Source: JBFLVQ01 sp040758525 (lineage in GTDB: Bacteria; Acidobacteriota; Blastocatellia; Chloracidobacteriales; JADJPF01). From it: a DNA stretch of 5,132 bases. The DNA lies in the NCBI GenBank assembly GCA_040758525.1, contig JBFLVQ010000674.1, forward strand, positions 1-5,132, written 5' to 3'. The notes beneath the pieces are model-generated. The model had not been told where the DNA came from, made no database searches, and saw only the letters and a list, made by a program, of their open reading frames with translations. Both the position numbers and the translations under genes were made by a program. Positions 5,006 through 5,132 of this stretch are shown here, piece by piece. Position 1 is the stretch's first letter. The number at the start of each line of letters is the position of its first letter.

Positions 5006-5132
5006 ATGGCAAAAGAGAAATTTGATCGAAGTAAACCGCACGTGAACGTGGGAACGATCGGACACGTGGACCACGGCAAGACAACCTTGACAGCGGCAAT
5101 AACGAAAGTGATGGCCAAGCAGAACCCGAAGA
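5006..5132 (+). CDS. tuf: Elongation factor Tu, 5' end only
   Basis: EF-Tu is the GTPase that carries aminoacyl-tRNA to the ribosomal A site. Only 42 complete codons are in the window; the gene runs off the right edge. They begin MAKEKFDRSKPHVNVGTIGH and contain the P-loop GHVDHGKT (19-26), followed by TLTAAITKVMAK, which fits EF-Tu exactly at this position and distance from the start. The ATG at 5006 is preceded by two GAAGGAG motifs. It lies 87 bases after fusA, the usual last place in the str operon. Codon choice differs from fusA: valine is GTG in all five Val codons and lysine uses AAG or AAA, whereas fusA uses many GTT and GTA codons. Whether a second tuf copy exists elsewhere cannot be seen here. 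Confidence 0.96.
   Translation, partial: MAKEKFDRSKPHVNVGTIGHVDHGKTTLTAAITKVMAKQNPK

Noticed and set aside
4845..5118. - strand ORFs over the fusA-tuf junction
   Set aside because: Antisense shadows of fusA and tuf.

Overview
The window holds the start of a bacterial str operon (rpsL, rpsG, fusA and the first 42 codons of tuf, all on the + strand, positions 1824-5132). Ahead of it lies about 1.8 kb of decayed, gene-poor DNA with remnants of mobile elements. The translation proteins are of ordinary bacterial type. The host is not fixed by the sequence. A Chloroflexota bacterium, perhaps of the Ktedonobacteria with their transposon-rich genomes, is my guess from the style of the ribosomal proteins and the company of IS605-type and integron-type relics. 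This placement is inference with modest confidence.

Positions 1-775 are mobile-element debris. On the - strand (about 32-428) is the N-terminal part of an IS200/IS605-family TnpB, broken by a frameshift and cut off long before its catalytic domain. An extended -10 promoter sits directly before its start codon, and a perfect 8-bp stem-loop lies about 60 bp further upstream. On the + strand (about 562-774) is the last ~70 residues of an integron-type tyrosine recombinase. It keeps the HxxR box, the late histidine and the tyrosine, but has no N-terminal part.

Positions 771-1160 (- strand) contain a reading frame of 129 codons that no simple ORF search would report, because four in-frame stop codons interrupt it. 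Between and around the stops the translation is protein-like, so I read it as a decayed gene of unknown function. Positions 1150-1656 (- strand) hold further broken reading frames, one with a zinc-ribbon-like cysteine pattern. They also hold a 14-bp perfect tandem duplication and a + strand sigma70-type promoter whose 17-bp spacer is filled by a perfect palindrome.

Positions 1657-1823 are the apparent leader of the str operon, with two perfect stem-loops before the rpsL ribosome binding site. rpsL starts at GTG and is followed after 18 bases by rpsG. A 92-base spacer before fusA can fold into two mutually exclusive structures, one of which ends against the fusA Shine-Dalgarno sequence; this is the best candidate regulatory element in the window. 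fusA is complete (699 aa), and an 87-base spacer with a duplicated Shine-Dalgarno motif leads to tuf. S12 and S7 are built into the 30S subunit, EF-Tu delivers aminoacyl-tRNA and EF-G drives translocation, so the operon couples supply of ribosome parts and elongation factors.
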